A DNA stretch of 64,000 nt from an uncultured Eubacterium sp. (GTDB lineage: Bacteria > Bacillota_A > Clostridia > Lachnospirales > Lachnospiraceae), in contig CAJUSH010000001.1 in assembly GCA_910589045.1 (NCBI GenBank), forward strand, positions 1 through 64,000, in the 5' to 3' direction. Position numbers and translations under genes: made by a program. Below the pieces are notes generated by a model. That model had not been told where the DNA came from, ran no database searches, and worked only from the letters and a program-made list of their open reading frames with translations. Within the stretch, counting starts at the first letter, position 1, and the number at the start of each line of letters is the position of its first letter. Below are positions 1 through 10,300 of this stretch, in pieces.

Positions 1-284
1 TGACAAAGTTCAGCATGGAACGTTAATTTCACATTTTGGTTCAAAGGAAGAAAAGCCAAAAGGAAGAAATCACAGAGAAACCGATGAACATGCATTTTTG
101 CCCGGTAAACAAAACGAATAGTTCTGATTTGACAGAATATGGCGATAGAAAACGGAGCTTGAGAGCTGATGAGGATACCCGCTTTATACGACAGGTATAA
201 TGACAACTAAAGTTTTTCGTGTTAAGGTACGATATAGTAAAGAGAAAAGCAGATTCGGTACACGGATCTGGGAAAGGATAAGAA

Positions 285-440
285 ATGATGTTTACCACTG
301 TTCGTAAAAGCTATCTGGATTCGAAAAATCTTTTTAGTGCACCGCTCCATCACAAAGAACGGAGCTTTAATTTTGCGTACCCGGATAAGTACAGGCTGAT
401 ACGAAAAGCTGTGGGAAAAGACGAAAACCTGCCGGGATAG
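285..440 (+). CDS. Possible small protein, 51 aa, unknown
   Basis: A short reading frame starts at tandem ATG codons (285 and 288), preceded by a GGAAAGGA sequence 5-7 nt upstream that would serve as a ribosome binding site. It encodes a basic, aromatic-containing peptide with no signal peptide or membrane segment and no family I recognise. A terminator-like hairpin follows about 35 nt after the stop, which suits a small monocistronic gene. It could equally be the tail of a decayed gene or chance coding; the evidence is only the start context and the terminator. Confidence 0.25.
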   Translation: MMFTTVRKSYLDSKNLFSAPLHHKERSFNFAYPDKYRLIRKAVGKDENLPG

Positions 441-473
441 AGGGCAGGAGCAGACTTGGATCATAGAATTTTG

Positions 474-516
474 AAACCGCTTATCTTGTGTGTATGCACG
501 CGATAGGCGGTTTTTG
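474..516 (+). terminator. Rho-independent terminator upstream of rtcB
   Basis: A 12-bp stem pairs AAACCGCTTATC (474-485) with GATAGGCGGTTT (502-513), with one G-U wobble, and ends in a T run. It would close any transcript coming from the left, so rtcB would need a start point between here and 577, or read-through. Confidence 0.65.
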
Positions 517-576
517 TCGTGTCAGAAATAAGCAGGAAATTTTTTGTGTGGATTTATACACGGAAAGGAAATAAGC

Positions 577-1785
577 ATGAAAGCATTAGAAATTAAAGGA
601 AGGGTAAATACGGCTCTGTGCTACGCGAAGATTGTGGAGGATGAGGCCATTGCGCAGATTCAGCGGATGTGTGACTATGCAATGGCTGAGGGTTCAAAAA
701 TCCGCATTATGCCGGATGTGCACTCCGGGAGGGGCTGTACCATCGGAACAACTATGACGATTACGGATAAGGCAGTGCCGAATGTTGTGGGCGTAGACAT
801 CGGCTGCGGCATGTATACGGTCAGACTTGGGAAAACAGAGATCGACTTTGAAAAAGTGGATGAGGCTGCGCACTTTATCCCGTCGGGAAAAAATGTGTGG
901 GAGGGGCGTCAGGAGCGCTTTGATCTGACTGCACTTCGGTGCTACCGGGAATTGAGGGATGCAAAAAGGCTGGAGCGTTCTCTCGGCACGCTTGGCGGCG
1001 GAAACCATTTTATTGAGATCGACGAAGCAGCGGACGGCACAAGCTATCTGGTTATCCACTCGGGCAGCCGCAATCTCGGCAAGCAGGTTGCGGAGATATA
1101 TCAGGCGCTTGCGGTCAAGCTTGACAGGGGGTACGGGGATTATCTTGAGAAGCGGGATGAGCTGATCCGCACCTTCAAGGAGCAGGGCCGCAGGAGTGAG
1201 ATACAGGCAGCGTTAAAGCAGCTTCACTGGCAGGTGTATGAGGGCGAGACGAGTATGCCGGAGGATTTGTGTTATTTATCCGGAAAGTATCTGGAGGACT
1301 ATCTGCATGACGTGGTAATCTGCCAGACATTTGCAAAGCGGAGCCGTGAGAAGATGGCTGAAATTCTCCTGGAGCGCACCGGCATGGCAGGCGGCGAGGC
1401 ATTCCACACGATTCATAATTATATTGACACGGATGAGATGATTTTGCGCAAAGGCGCCATTGCGGCGCATAAGGGAGAAAAAGTGCTGATTCCAATCAAT
1501 ATGAGAGACGGAAGCGTGCTCGCGGTCGGCCGGGGAAATCCGGAGTGGAATTATTCCGCACCCCATGGGGCGGGACGGCTCATGTCCAGAACGAAGGCGA
1601 AAAGCTGCCTGAGTATGGATGAATATAAAGAAACCATGAAGGGCATTTATACGACCTCCATCAATGAAAATACATTAGATGAAGCGCCGATGGCATATAA
1701 ATCCCTCGAGGACATTATCGATGTGATCAGAGAGTCCGTGGATGTTGTCGATGTGATGAAGCCCAGATATAACTTTAAGGCATAG
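577..1785 (+). CDS. rtcB: RNA-splicing ligase RtcB
   Basis: RtcB joins RNA ends bearing 2',3'-cyclic phosphate or 3'-phosphate to 5'-OH ends, using GTP and Mn2+, in RNA repair. The 402-residue length fits the compact bacterial RtcB form. Visible family motifs are GVDIGCGMYTV (metal-binding Cys), LGTLGGGNHFIEI, IHSGSRNLGKQ, and SAPHGAGR near residue 330, whose His is the residue guanylylated in characterised RtcB proteins. The start at 577 is chosen because GGAAAGGAA lies 5-6 nt upstream; an in-frame TTG at 544 has no such site. No archease or RtcA gene is adjacent. A methyltransferase-HNH pair follows after 97 nt but has its own promoter. Confidence 0.95.
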   Translation: MKALEIKGRVNTALCYAKIVEDEAIAQIQRMCDYAMAEGSKIRIMPDVHSGRGCTIGTTMTITDKAVPNVVGVDIGCGMYTVRLGKTEIDFEKVDEAAHFIPSGKNVWEGRQERFDLTALRCYRELRDAKRLERSLGTLGGGNHFIEIDEAADGTSYLVIHSGSRNLGKQVAEIYQALAVKLDRGYGDYLEKRDELIRTFKEQGRRSEIQAALKQLHWQVYEGETSMPEDLCYLSGKYLEDYLHDVVICQTFAKRSREKMAEILLERTGMAGGEAFHTIHNYIDTDEMILRKGAIAAHKGEKVLIPINMRDGSVLAVGRGNPEWNYSAPHGAGRLMSRTKAKSCLSMDEYKETMKGIYTTSINENTLDEAPMAYKSLEDIIDVIRESVDVVDVMKPRYNFKA

Positions 1786-1844
1786 GGGCGGAGGCTGTGC
1801 ACTCTGCTCCGGAATGCCGGAGCAAGGGAAACAATCATTTGTTC

Positions 1845-1873
1845 TTGGCAGAAGACAGCTTTGACGGTATAAT
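1845..1873 (+). promoter_or_regulatory. SigA-type promoter giving a leaderless mRNA
   Basis: TTGGCA (1845-1850), a 17-bp spacer and a perfect TATAAT (1868-1873). Transcription would start at about 1880-1883, directly at the ATG of the methyltransferase gene (1883). No Shine-Dalgarno sequence lies between the -10 box and that ATG. A hairpin at about 1805-1825 (GCTCCGG/CCGGAGC) sits just upstream without a T tail. Confidence 0.7.
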
Positions 1874-1882
1874 AAAATTACT

Positions 1883-2479
1883 ATGGACAAAACATTAAGC
1901 TATTACAACAGCAATGCGGAACGCTTTGTGCAGGATACGGGCAGGGTCGATTTCACTGCCATACAGGACAGATTTCTTGAGCGGCTGCCGGCCGGCGGCC
2001 GCATACTCGACTTTGGCTGCGGCTCCGGAAGGGATTCCGCTTATTTTTTCCATCGGGGGTTTTGCGTAGATGCGGTAGACGGTTCCGAGGCACTTTGCAG
2101 GCTGGCAAAAAAGCATACCGGCATCAACGTGCGTCGAATGCTATTTTCGGAGCTGGACGCGTGGGAAGCCTATGACGGAATCTGGGCGTGCGCTTCTATC
2201 CTGCATTTACCGTCAGCAGAATTAAAGGCGGTCATATGGAAGATGGTGCGCGCGCTGAAACAGGGCGGATGGCTCTACACATCCTTTAAGTACGGTGAAT
2301 TTGAGGGATTGCGCAGCGAAAGATATTTTAAGGATTTTACGGAACAAGCCGCGCTGGTGTTTTTCGAGGAGGTTGAAGGGCTTGCGATCAGGGAAATGTG
2401 GCTTACCGGTGATGTGCGGCCGGGCCGGGGGGATGAAAAATGGCTGAATTTGATGCTGGAAAAAATGAATGCGGATTGA
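1883..2479 (+). CDS. Class I SAM-dependent methyltransferase
   Basis: A 198-residue Rossmann-fold methyltransferase. Motif I is ILDFGCGSGRDS near residue 33, with the acidic residue after strand 2 in VDAVDGSE. The later stretch YDGIWACASILHL corresponds to motif IV-V, and SFKYGEFEG near residue 130 is typical of a bacterial TehB/UbiE-like subgroup. The N-terminal YYNSNAERF matches the usual start of this subgroup, so ATG 1883 is probably correct although it lacks a Shine-Dalgarno. The substrate cannot be told from sequence. The last 40 nt overlap the start of the HNH gene, indicating translational coupling. No DNA-methyltransferase NPPY/DPPY motif is present, so it is not an obvious restriction-modification methylase; a small molecule, protein or RNA target is possible. 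Confidence 0.88.
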   Translation: MDKTLSYYNSNAERFVQDTGRVDFTAIQDRFLERLPAGGRILDFGCGSGRDSAYFFHRGFCVDAVDGSEALCRLAKKHTGINVRRMLFSELDAWEAYDGIWACASILHLPSAELKAVIWKMVRALKQGGWLYTSFKYGEFEGLRSERYFKDFTEQAALVFFEEVEGLAIREMWLTGDVRPGRGDEKWLNLMLEKMNAD

Positions 2480-3618
2480 CCATTGACAGGCGGTACTATA
2501 ATACGCTTGACATGGAAGGGTTTTCTCATATGATGAAGGACCCGTCGTACTGCTATAAATTTTACTGGCTGGAAGCAATTGTATATTTGATCTCAGAAGG
2601 TGTGGAGGAAACGACGTTTGATACGGTAATCGACGAGATGATCTGCCATGCATGGTATTCCGTGCGCGAATTTCATATTCACTTAAGCGGGACGCAGATG
2701 GACGGGCAGATCCGGGACGGCCTGGAGCGGGCGGTTCTGATGCTGGCACAATTGAGCGGGCTTCCTGCAAATGCTTCAAAGGTAGAGATTAAAAATGCAA
2801 TCCGGGAATATCAGGAACCGCTGAGGGCATATAAGGAGCAGCTGACAAACATGGTGCCTTACCGGGCACTTGCAGGATTTTTTAAACGGAGCAGTATAGC
2901 CGCGGACTGGGGAAGCGTCAAAAGACTGACTGCTTATATAGAGGGCGTCAATCGGGATGTGGTTCGGCTTCCTTATACATTGGGAACCGAGAGCAAGCTG
3001 AAGAAAAAGATCTATTTTCAGGGCCCATGGATCGAGATGATACAGGACCAGACCGTGGCGATCCTGGGATGGATTCAATATGAGAAGATGAAGTGGCTGC
3101 AAAATCAAAATCCGGAGGTGCCGGGTTTGGTATACAAGCTGGCCCCGATGGACGAAAAAATGCGTAAGCTTCAGCATGTGCGAAAGCTTTGGGAAGGGAT
3201 TCTTGATTTAAGCGAGGTGCGGGATGTTTTTACGGACCGGCCGGTTGTGATGCGGCAGTATGAGGTGGATCATTTTATTCCATGGTCATTTGTTATGAAT
3301 GACGAGCTGTGGAATTTGATGCCCATGGATGCGTCGTTGAATTCGTCAAAGAGCAATCGGCTGCCAAGATGGGATCCGTTTTTCGGGCGCTTCGCAAAAA
3401 ATCAGTTTCTCATGTACGGCCTGATTCATGAACAGCCCGGAATCAGAAAGCTCTATGACGCCTGCTACCGGGATAATCTGCATTCCCTGTGGGCCGGGCA
3501 GGAGCTGTACCGAAAGGGCAATAACTGGGAAGTGTTTTGCGCGATTTTACAGAAAAATATGCAGCCGGTATATGATTCTGCAAAGCGCCAGGGGTATGAA
3601 ATCTGGAACCGGGTATAA
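2440..3618 (+). CDS. HNH endonuclease domain protein, 392 aa
   Basis: The C-terminal third carries an HNH (beta-beta-alpha metal) nuclease motif: VDHFIPWSF near residue 275, followed by ELWNLMPMD and NSSKSNRLP. These give the DH, N and second N/H-like positions of HNH families that cleave nucleic acid. The N-terminal ~260 residues are mostly helical, rich in aromatics, and match no domain I can name. The start at 2440 is supported by a GGGGGG stretch about 5 nt upstream and overlaps the methyltransferase gene by 40 nt in another frame, so the two are almost certainly co-translated. Methyltransferase plus nuclease suggests a modification/cleavage pair, but neither the target nor a defence role is shown by sequence. 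Confidence 0.85.
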   Translation: MAEFDAGKNECGLTIDRRYYNTLDMEGFSHMMKDPSYCYKFYWLEAIVYLISEGVEETTFDTVIDEMICHAWYSVREFHIHLSGTQMDGQIRDGLERAVLMLAQLSGLPANASKVEIKNAIREYQEPLRAYKEQLTNMVPYRALAGFFKRSSIAADWGSVKRLTAYIEGVNRDVVRLPYTLGTESKLKKKIYFQGPWIEMIQDQTVAILGWIQYEKMKWLQNQNPEVPGLVYKLAPMDEKMRKLQHVRKLWEGILDLSEVRDVFTDRPVVMRQYEVDHFIPWSFVMNDELWNLMPMDASLNSSKSNRLPRWDPFFGRFAKNQFLMYGLIHEQPGIRKLYDACYRDNLHSLWAGQELYRKGNNWEVFCAILQKNMQPVYDSAKRQGYEIWNRV

Positions 3619-3738
3619 TCCGTGGAGTACATGCAGGGTGGCGCGGTTATGAAAATCAGTGCCGCCTGGAAACTTGGACACACGCGCTTCGCCTGCAAGA
3701 AAGGAGCTGGGAGCGGGTTACGAAAATCAGTGGGAGGG

Positions 3739-4013
3739 GAGATTGCGGGGCTGGTGCAGGACTACAGGATCACGGTATATGACAAAGCACAGCTGGATGA
3801 TTCCGTAATGGAGTGCTTTCGGAGCAATTTCCGGGTTGCGGCGAAATTCTGAAAGCAAAAAAGGCTTGGAAATGAAGATAAAGGAAGACGTGAAGGGCAG
3901 AATTAGGAATAGAGCAGGGCATAGAAAAAATGCTTGCAAATGGAAGAACACCGGAGGAGATTGACGTTATCTTGATTTTGTGGTTTCTAAATGCGAACCA
4001 CAATATGTTGTAG
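3739..4013 (+). pseudogene. Decayed Rpn-family nuclease/transposase C-terminal fragment
   Basis: A frame running to a TGA at 3850-3852 encodes LVQDYRITVYDKAQLDD and DFRV-like text; after that stop the same frame continues as KQKRLGNEDK. A second frame at 3918-4013 encodes GIEKMLANGRTPEEI. These pieces resemble, in order, the middle and the C-terminal tail of Rpn/PD-(D/E)XK 'putative transposase' proteins common in Clostridia, whose tail repeats GIEKGIEKM followed by GRTPEEI. The order is kept, but an in-frame stop, a frame change and loss of the N-terminal catalytic part show it is broken. Identification rests on recall of family text. The surrounding AT-richer bases fit acquired DNA. Confidence 0.5.
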
Positions 4014-4176
4014 CTTCTGGCATTTTCTACAAAAAATCTTATAAAATCTACATTTTTAGGTATCAAGTTTACTATAAGAATTTCAAAAAGTTTCTGTTCA
4101 GATATAAAGAAATCGGCAAATCGGCCGAAATATAAAGAAATCTATACATGGGTGAGGTCTGCTTTTTTTGAAGAAA
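4014..4176. other. AT-rich non-coding spacer
   Basis: No gene is seen between the decayed Rpn fragment and the promoter of the giant surface gene. The stretch is strongly AT-rich and carries a weak inverted repeat (GGTCTG near 4156 with CAGAC near 4181). Confidence 0.4.
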
Positions 4177-4208
4177 TTGTCAGACAATAATCCGTTTTTA
4201 TATATAAT
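4177..4208 (+). promoter_or_regulatory. Probable promoter of the giant surface protein gene
   Basis: TTGTCA (4177-4182) followed by overlapping TATATA (4201-4206, spacer 18) and TATAAT (4203-4208, spacer 20). Initiation near 4213-4215 would place the first nucleotides of the mRNA in the left arm of the leader stem described next. Confidence 0.45.
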
Positions 4209-4214
4209 TTTAGC

Positions 4215-4325
4215 GACAGTTTGGGTGCGGGCAGGGTGAGCCATTCCGGTAAGAAGGCTTTGCAAAGCTGCATGTAATCGTTGAACTGTCACAGCATATT
4301 CGGAAATCAAGGCCGATATCCGAAT
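4215..4325 (+). ncRNA. Structured 5' leader, possible riboswitch-like element
   Basis: The predicted mRNA starts with GACAGTT (4215-4221), which pairs perfectly with AACTGTC (4284-4290), closing a 76-nt domain. Inside it, AGCC/GGCT and TTC/GAA form a bulged hairpin near 4239-4259, followed by a single-stranded-looking GCAAAGC. A second hairpin, 10 of 11 pairs (ATTCGGAAATC 4298-4308 with GATATCCGAAT 4315-4325), sits just before the ribosome binding site. GCAAAGC recalls the core of c-di-GMP-I riboswitches, but the rest of that fold could not be completed, so no class is assigned. Confidence 0.35.
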
Positions 4326-4357
4326 TAAAAAAACCAAGCGAAAGGATGGCGGTAATT

Positions 4358-7300
4358 ATGTACAAGGATGTCAAAAAGAAACTTTTAGCAGTGGCGCTAA
4401 CGATCTGTATGGTCATAGGCGTGGTAGAGATTGTGCCGCAGGTAAGGGCGAAAGGTCAGTACGAGATTGAATTTGAAGCGACGGATGCCGGTGATAGCTC
4501 GATAGTAGAGACATTTAGGGTAGTAGTGGACGAGACTGAGTTTACTTATGATGGGAAGCCTCATGCACCGGAGATTGTAAGTATAAGCGGCACATTGCAG
4601 CCAACATACGACAGGGATATGTTTTATCTGGAAGGACCGGAATCCATAAATCAAGGTCCTTATTCGTGTACGATTAGTCGTGGTACTAGTGACTGGAGAT
4701 TTACAACACAGACAATTCAGTATGAGATTAAACCAATTCTAGTTACCAGAATTAATGCGGTACAGAATGGAACGGCAAGGCCTGCTGTGAAATATACGGG
4801 AACTACCGTGGCACCTAGCAGTGACAGCGTGACGGTAACAATAAATGACAGTATCATCTTGCAGAGCGATCAGTACAGGCTTGAAGAAAGTAGTTCGAAT
4901 ATCATAGGTGATGCAATCGCGCAGGTAGTTATAACCGATACAAATTATGATCAAAACGGGGTGAACCTGAATAATGGTATCGAGTATGTAATTGCATATG
5001 ATTTGGCAAATTCAAATGCTAGCGCCGGTCATGTTGCTTCGCTTAGGTCGGTGAACTTAAATTATGACGGCAGTTCTGCAATCGAGGAACCGGTTGTGGA
5101 TGTAAAAAATGGATCGGGTACAGTTTTTTCGATCAGTAAATCGGATTCTAAAGGTTTTCAGATTGCTTACTATAAATTAACGAAAAATGCCAGTGGAGCG
5201 ATTACAGACAGGAGTTTGATAACTGGCTCATTGACTCAGGCTGGGGAATATGAAATTGAAGTAATGCCTCCAACGAGCGGTGCTCCATATGTCCAGGTTG
5301 GAAGCGATTATTATATGGGTACGTTCCGGCAGGAGTTTTTAGTTAGACGTTTGAATGCAAAGGATTCTTGGGTAGTAGAGGCAAAGGATTCGGATGGTAT
5401 CTCGCATACTCTGACGGAGCCGGATGCGAATGGCTATGTACTGCGTCTAGCCTACAAGGACAGGGATTCTGACGGAAGGGTTCGTCCCAAAGACGTGACG
5501 GTAAGAGATGGCAATGGAAATATATTGAAGCTTGACATAGACTACACGATTGACTATCAAAATGATACTATGCCGGGATTGGCGACAATGCGAATTACGC
5601 CGACTAATAGCACAAATTATCAGGGAGAGGTTGATATTGATTATTACATTACAAGCACTCTCTCTATGGAAAGAACGGTTATTGTCGGGAAAGGATCCAT
5701 TGGAGGAAGTGTTTCAGCAACGGACGGTAAAGCGCCAGAGATTGTCTATGACGGACAGCCGCATACCTATGATCCGATAAATTGTGAGGTATATGCAGAA
5801 GGCAGAAGTCAGAAACTTACTGTGGACAGGAATTATAAGCTCTCGGTTCAGTATCGCAGCGGAAATGGATATGTTGATGTTGATGAAACAGATCCTGAAC
5901 AAATGAAAAAGCTGGCAGAGGTAGGAGAGAAGCGAATTGTAATTACGGGACTAGGTATTTATGCAGGTGAGATAGCATATCAGTCGTTCTGGATCCAACC
6001 GGTGGATCTTCGCATAGAAGCAAACTATAAGGAGTGCGAGGTGAAATTTGATCCGGCAGATGGTTATTATTATACCGGTTCTTACATTATACCAAATTTT
6101 ACCTTTTATTATCGAGGCCGTGCATATGGTACAAACAGTGATCCGCAGGGGCAGTTTTCATTCCGTGTTGAGAACAACCTAAATGCCGGAGAAGCAAAAT
6201 TAGTACTTACGATGCTGGGAACAAACTTCATAGGAACTTATGAAGCATCGTTTACAATTAAACCGCTTCCGTATTCTGCATTGAATATTAGTAGTGATTT
6301 TACTTACGACGGAACACCCAAGGTGCCTGTTTTCAAGATTGTACAGGGAAGTGAGATTGATTATACATTGCGGTTGGGAACTGATTATGAGTTAATTGGC
6401 TATAAACCGCGTGGATCGTCAGCAGATTGGTCAACAACAGCACCGACGGATGCCGGAAACTATGATGTCCAGATTCGGATTACAACTGATAACATTGATT
6501 GTAGGGCTGGCCAAGTTTATAATAGCGTTTTTGAAATTAAGCAATGCGACATCGCCGGCATCGGCAGTATCGCAATTGCACCTGAGTGGCTGGTTGGCGA
6601 AAACAATGAGGTCAACTGGTCCGGCGGAGCGACCGAGCCGGATATTACAGGCGTGCCGTCCTACATGAAACCGTCTGATTACGAGCTGACCTACGACAAC
6701 AATACAACAGTAACAGGAAGCGGAAAACCTGCAATTTTACATGTAAAGGCAAGCGACACCAGTACAAACTTCACGGGTCAGAAGGATATCGAATTTACGA
6801 TCATCAGTCGTAACATAAGCAGCGACGGGATCAACTTTGAGATTCCGAAGCCGGTGAATGCAACGCCGGATTATACGCTGAACTTAAACGTAACAGATGC
6901 AAACCGTGTCGGCAGCAGTCAGAGACTGACATTGGGAACAGAATACCGGATCAATGAGGTTTTGTGCTATAATGACAGCACAGGCAACTGGGAACCGCTG
7001 CAGACAGATGATAGCACGGCAATCAATTACTATGGCACAGGTAACAACACGATCACGGGCTTAAAGCGTGCGGGCAAATATCGCGTGACGATTGAGGGAA
7101 TGAACGCGTACAAAGGCACCAGAACAGCCGCTGACGTGGAATGCGGCACGGATATTTCCGCTCATATTGTACGTATTGACAGTGCTATCAGCGGTATTAC
7201 AAATTATAAGGTGCCGTACAATGGAACGGATCAGGCGCCGACCGGATTTTCCCTGCGGGAGAAGGCGGGGAATCATAATGTTGTAGAGGGCATCAGCTAT

Positions 7301-10300
7301 GCGAACGGCGACTTTACCGTCGCATATGAGCGCACGGATACGTATGATAAGCTGCTTCAGGATGTGGGACGAATTTTTGTCGTGGCAGTCGGAAATCCGG
7401 AAAAAGGTTATTTTGGAAAAACCGAGAGTTTCTTTGGATCGGAAGGCTCCGGGTACTATTATGATATCACACCGGCAAAATGGACGACCGGAGATAACTT
7501 TGAAATTCAGATAGAGGATGTGACGTACTCTCCGCGGGAGGTGCAGACGCCTGTCATCACATTGAGGTTTAAGACCGGGGCGACGAGCAGTACGGGCGGA
7601 GCCATCTGGAAGACGCTGGAGCTGGGAACGGACTATGAAATCACGGCGACCAACGGTATTGAGTACGACGAGAGCGGCAATATCATCCTAAACAATGATT
7701 TGAAGAATGAAGGGCCGAAACAGCTCACGATTGTGGGTAAGGGCAATTATAGCGGCAACAGCAGAGCCCCCCTCTATCATGTATTAAGAAAGAATATCGC
7801 AGACAGTGATATTGAAGTAGATACGAGTGAAGTAAACTACAGCAATCTGAGAAATGTGCGGTTTCGGATTTCCCATGACGGCTATCAGCTTGTGAGGGAC
7901 AAAGATTATACGCAGACGCAGAAAAATGATCCGGTTCATGGATATAATCCGATTCCGAATACGGACGGTACGCCGGGCTTCCATGTATTCTATACCCTGA
8001 CCGGTATCGGAAACTATCAGGGAAAGCGTGAGGACGTAGAAGTAAAGGTGGGAATCGTTGATCTGGAGCCGGAAACCGTATGGGCGCCCAAGGACGAGGC
8101 GCAGCCGGGGCAGTTCTATGTGGACTGGAAGCAGTCGGAGCTCTTGATTACGAGTGATCAGGCGATGCTGCCGGAGACGCAGAGGACCCCCATTAACCCG
8201 ACGCAGTTTGACATCATGTATAAGACCGAGACTGGTTCGATACCTCTGGAGAGGGATGTTGACTATGAGATTGTTGAAAACGGATACGGTCGGAATTATA
8301 CGGCCGGTGAGGCGGACAGCAACTATGTAACGATCAAAGGAAAAGGCGGCTACAGCGGCTCGCCCAGGCTGAAGTTTAAGCTGTACACGGATATCAGCGG
8401 CGCGCAGACGGCGGAGGAGAGTTTAATTAAGAAATACGGCGATCAGGATCCGATCTGCGTCATCACAAAGACGGACTGGCTGGAAATTTATGACGGAGCG
8501 CACGGGTCGGATAAAGACCTGCTGATCTTAAATCAAATATCCATTGACGAGGCCGGTTCGATTGATCCTGATGAATATGAGCTTCGCTGGCCTACGAATT
8601 TCCATCCGGAGGATCCGGCAGTGGGAAGCTGGACCGTGCGGGTAGTAGGTACGCAGAAGGGAGCGCACTGCTACTATGGAGATATTTTAATTCCGTTCCG
8701 GGTTGTAAACGATATCAATGCGGCGGAAATCAGTGTAGGCGGATCAAATTCCATTCAGTATAAGGGACCCAATGATCCGGTTCTTGTGACTTCTCCGGGT
8801 GTTCAGTTCCGGGTGACTGCGGATGGCAGAGAGCTGCGGGAAGGCAGGGATTACGAGATTGTCGGGTATACCGGAAATGACCGAATCGGAGAGGCAACCG
8901 TTACGCTCAGAGGTATCGGAGATTACTCCGGAGAGGTAGACCATAAATTTAAAGTCGTTTATCCGATTGCTTCGCTGGTCGTATTTATGTGGGATCCGGT
9001 AAGCGGAGCCTATGTAAATCGAGGAAAGCAGAATGTGACATACGCCTATACGGGCAAAGAGGTTCAGCCGCAGATTATGCTGTACTGCCCGCTGGATTTT
9101 TCCGGTGACGCGACAACGGATGAGGAATATTTAGCAAAGTCTCCGCTGGATCCTTCCCTGTACGCCCTTGGCTATGAGAACAACATCCATGCAGGCACAG
9201 GTACGGTAGTGATCAAGGACTGCCCGTATTTTACAGGAGGAGCCGGCACGACGGAGGAAGGAGCACAGCGCGGCGTGACATTTTCGATTGTTGCGGGCAA
9301 TATCGCGCCTCCGCCTGCAGGTACGGTCAGCTACACAAGCAGCATTCACGCAAACGTAGCAAATATCGTGGTTCCGTATAAGGGAGAGAGCTATACGGTA
9401 GCGGATCTGGGTATTGAGCTGAGCGATCATGGAGAGGTGCTGCAGGAGAATGTGGACTATGCGGTCTATTATGATGGCGATATGCAGAACGTATCGGGTA
9501 CCAATAAGGATAACTGGCCGAGAATTACGTTTTTGGGCAAGGGAAATTATGAAGGCTCCGAACATGCGATTCGATTTGAGATTATTCAAAAGTCCATCAG
9601 TCCGGATAAGTCGTCAGACATTACGGCAAACCCGATCGTGCTGGCTTACACAGACAATGCAACCGAGCAGGCGATCATCAACCAGATGAGCATCGTGATG
9701 GGAACGCCTTCCGGAAATACAAAAAAGCTGGTAAATGGAACGGACTATGAGATTGAGAACTACTTTAACGACGCAATGTGCCATTCACCTGTTTCAGCGG
9801 CAAACGGAATGCTCCGAACCGACGGAAATACCTACTTCCCGGTTGCACAGGGCACCTATTACGCGAGAATCAGAGGTATCGGAAACTTTACGGACAGACG
9901 GACGGTCACAATCGAGATCACAAAGAAGGATCTCACAAACGACATACAGATTAACTTTATCCCGTCAGCATCCTCCGATTGTATGATCGACGGCAACGGT
10001 GAGCCGGACTGCACGTACAACGGCAGGGAGCACAAACCGGCGATTAACGTGACCTACGGGCGCAATAACATTTTGCTGAGGGAGGAGATCGACTATACGG
10101 TCAGCTATGTAAACAATGTAAATGCAGGCACCGAGGCGGAGGTCATCATCCGGATGACGCCGGGCGGAAACTATACCGGTGAGTTTTCACGCACCTTTAG
10201 CATTAAGCCGAAGAGCATTCTGCAGACTGAGGGAGGAACGATTCTTTACTCGCAGATTAACGAATCCTATCCGTTTGACCCTGCCCTGTCCGCATCGATC

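Larger units (their letters stand above)
1..576. other. Mostly non-coding lead-in to rtcB
   Basis: No convincing conserved protein was found on either strand of this stretch. It holds one possible 51-residue ORF on the plus strand and a terminator-like hairpin, both listed separately. A TATAAT hexamer lies at 196-201 but has no good -35 box at normal spacing. The minus-strand ORFs here show no family resemblance and are low-complexity. Confidence 0.5.
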
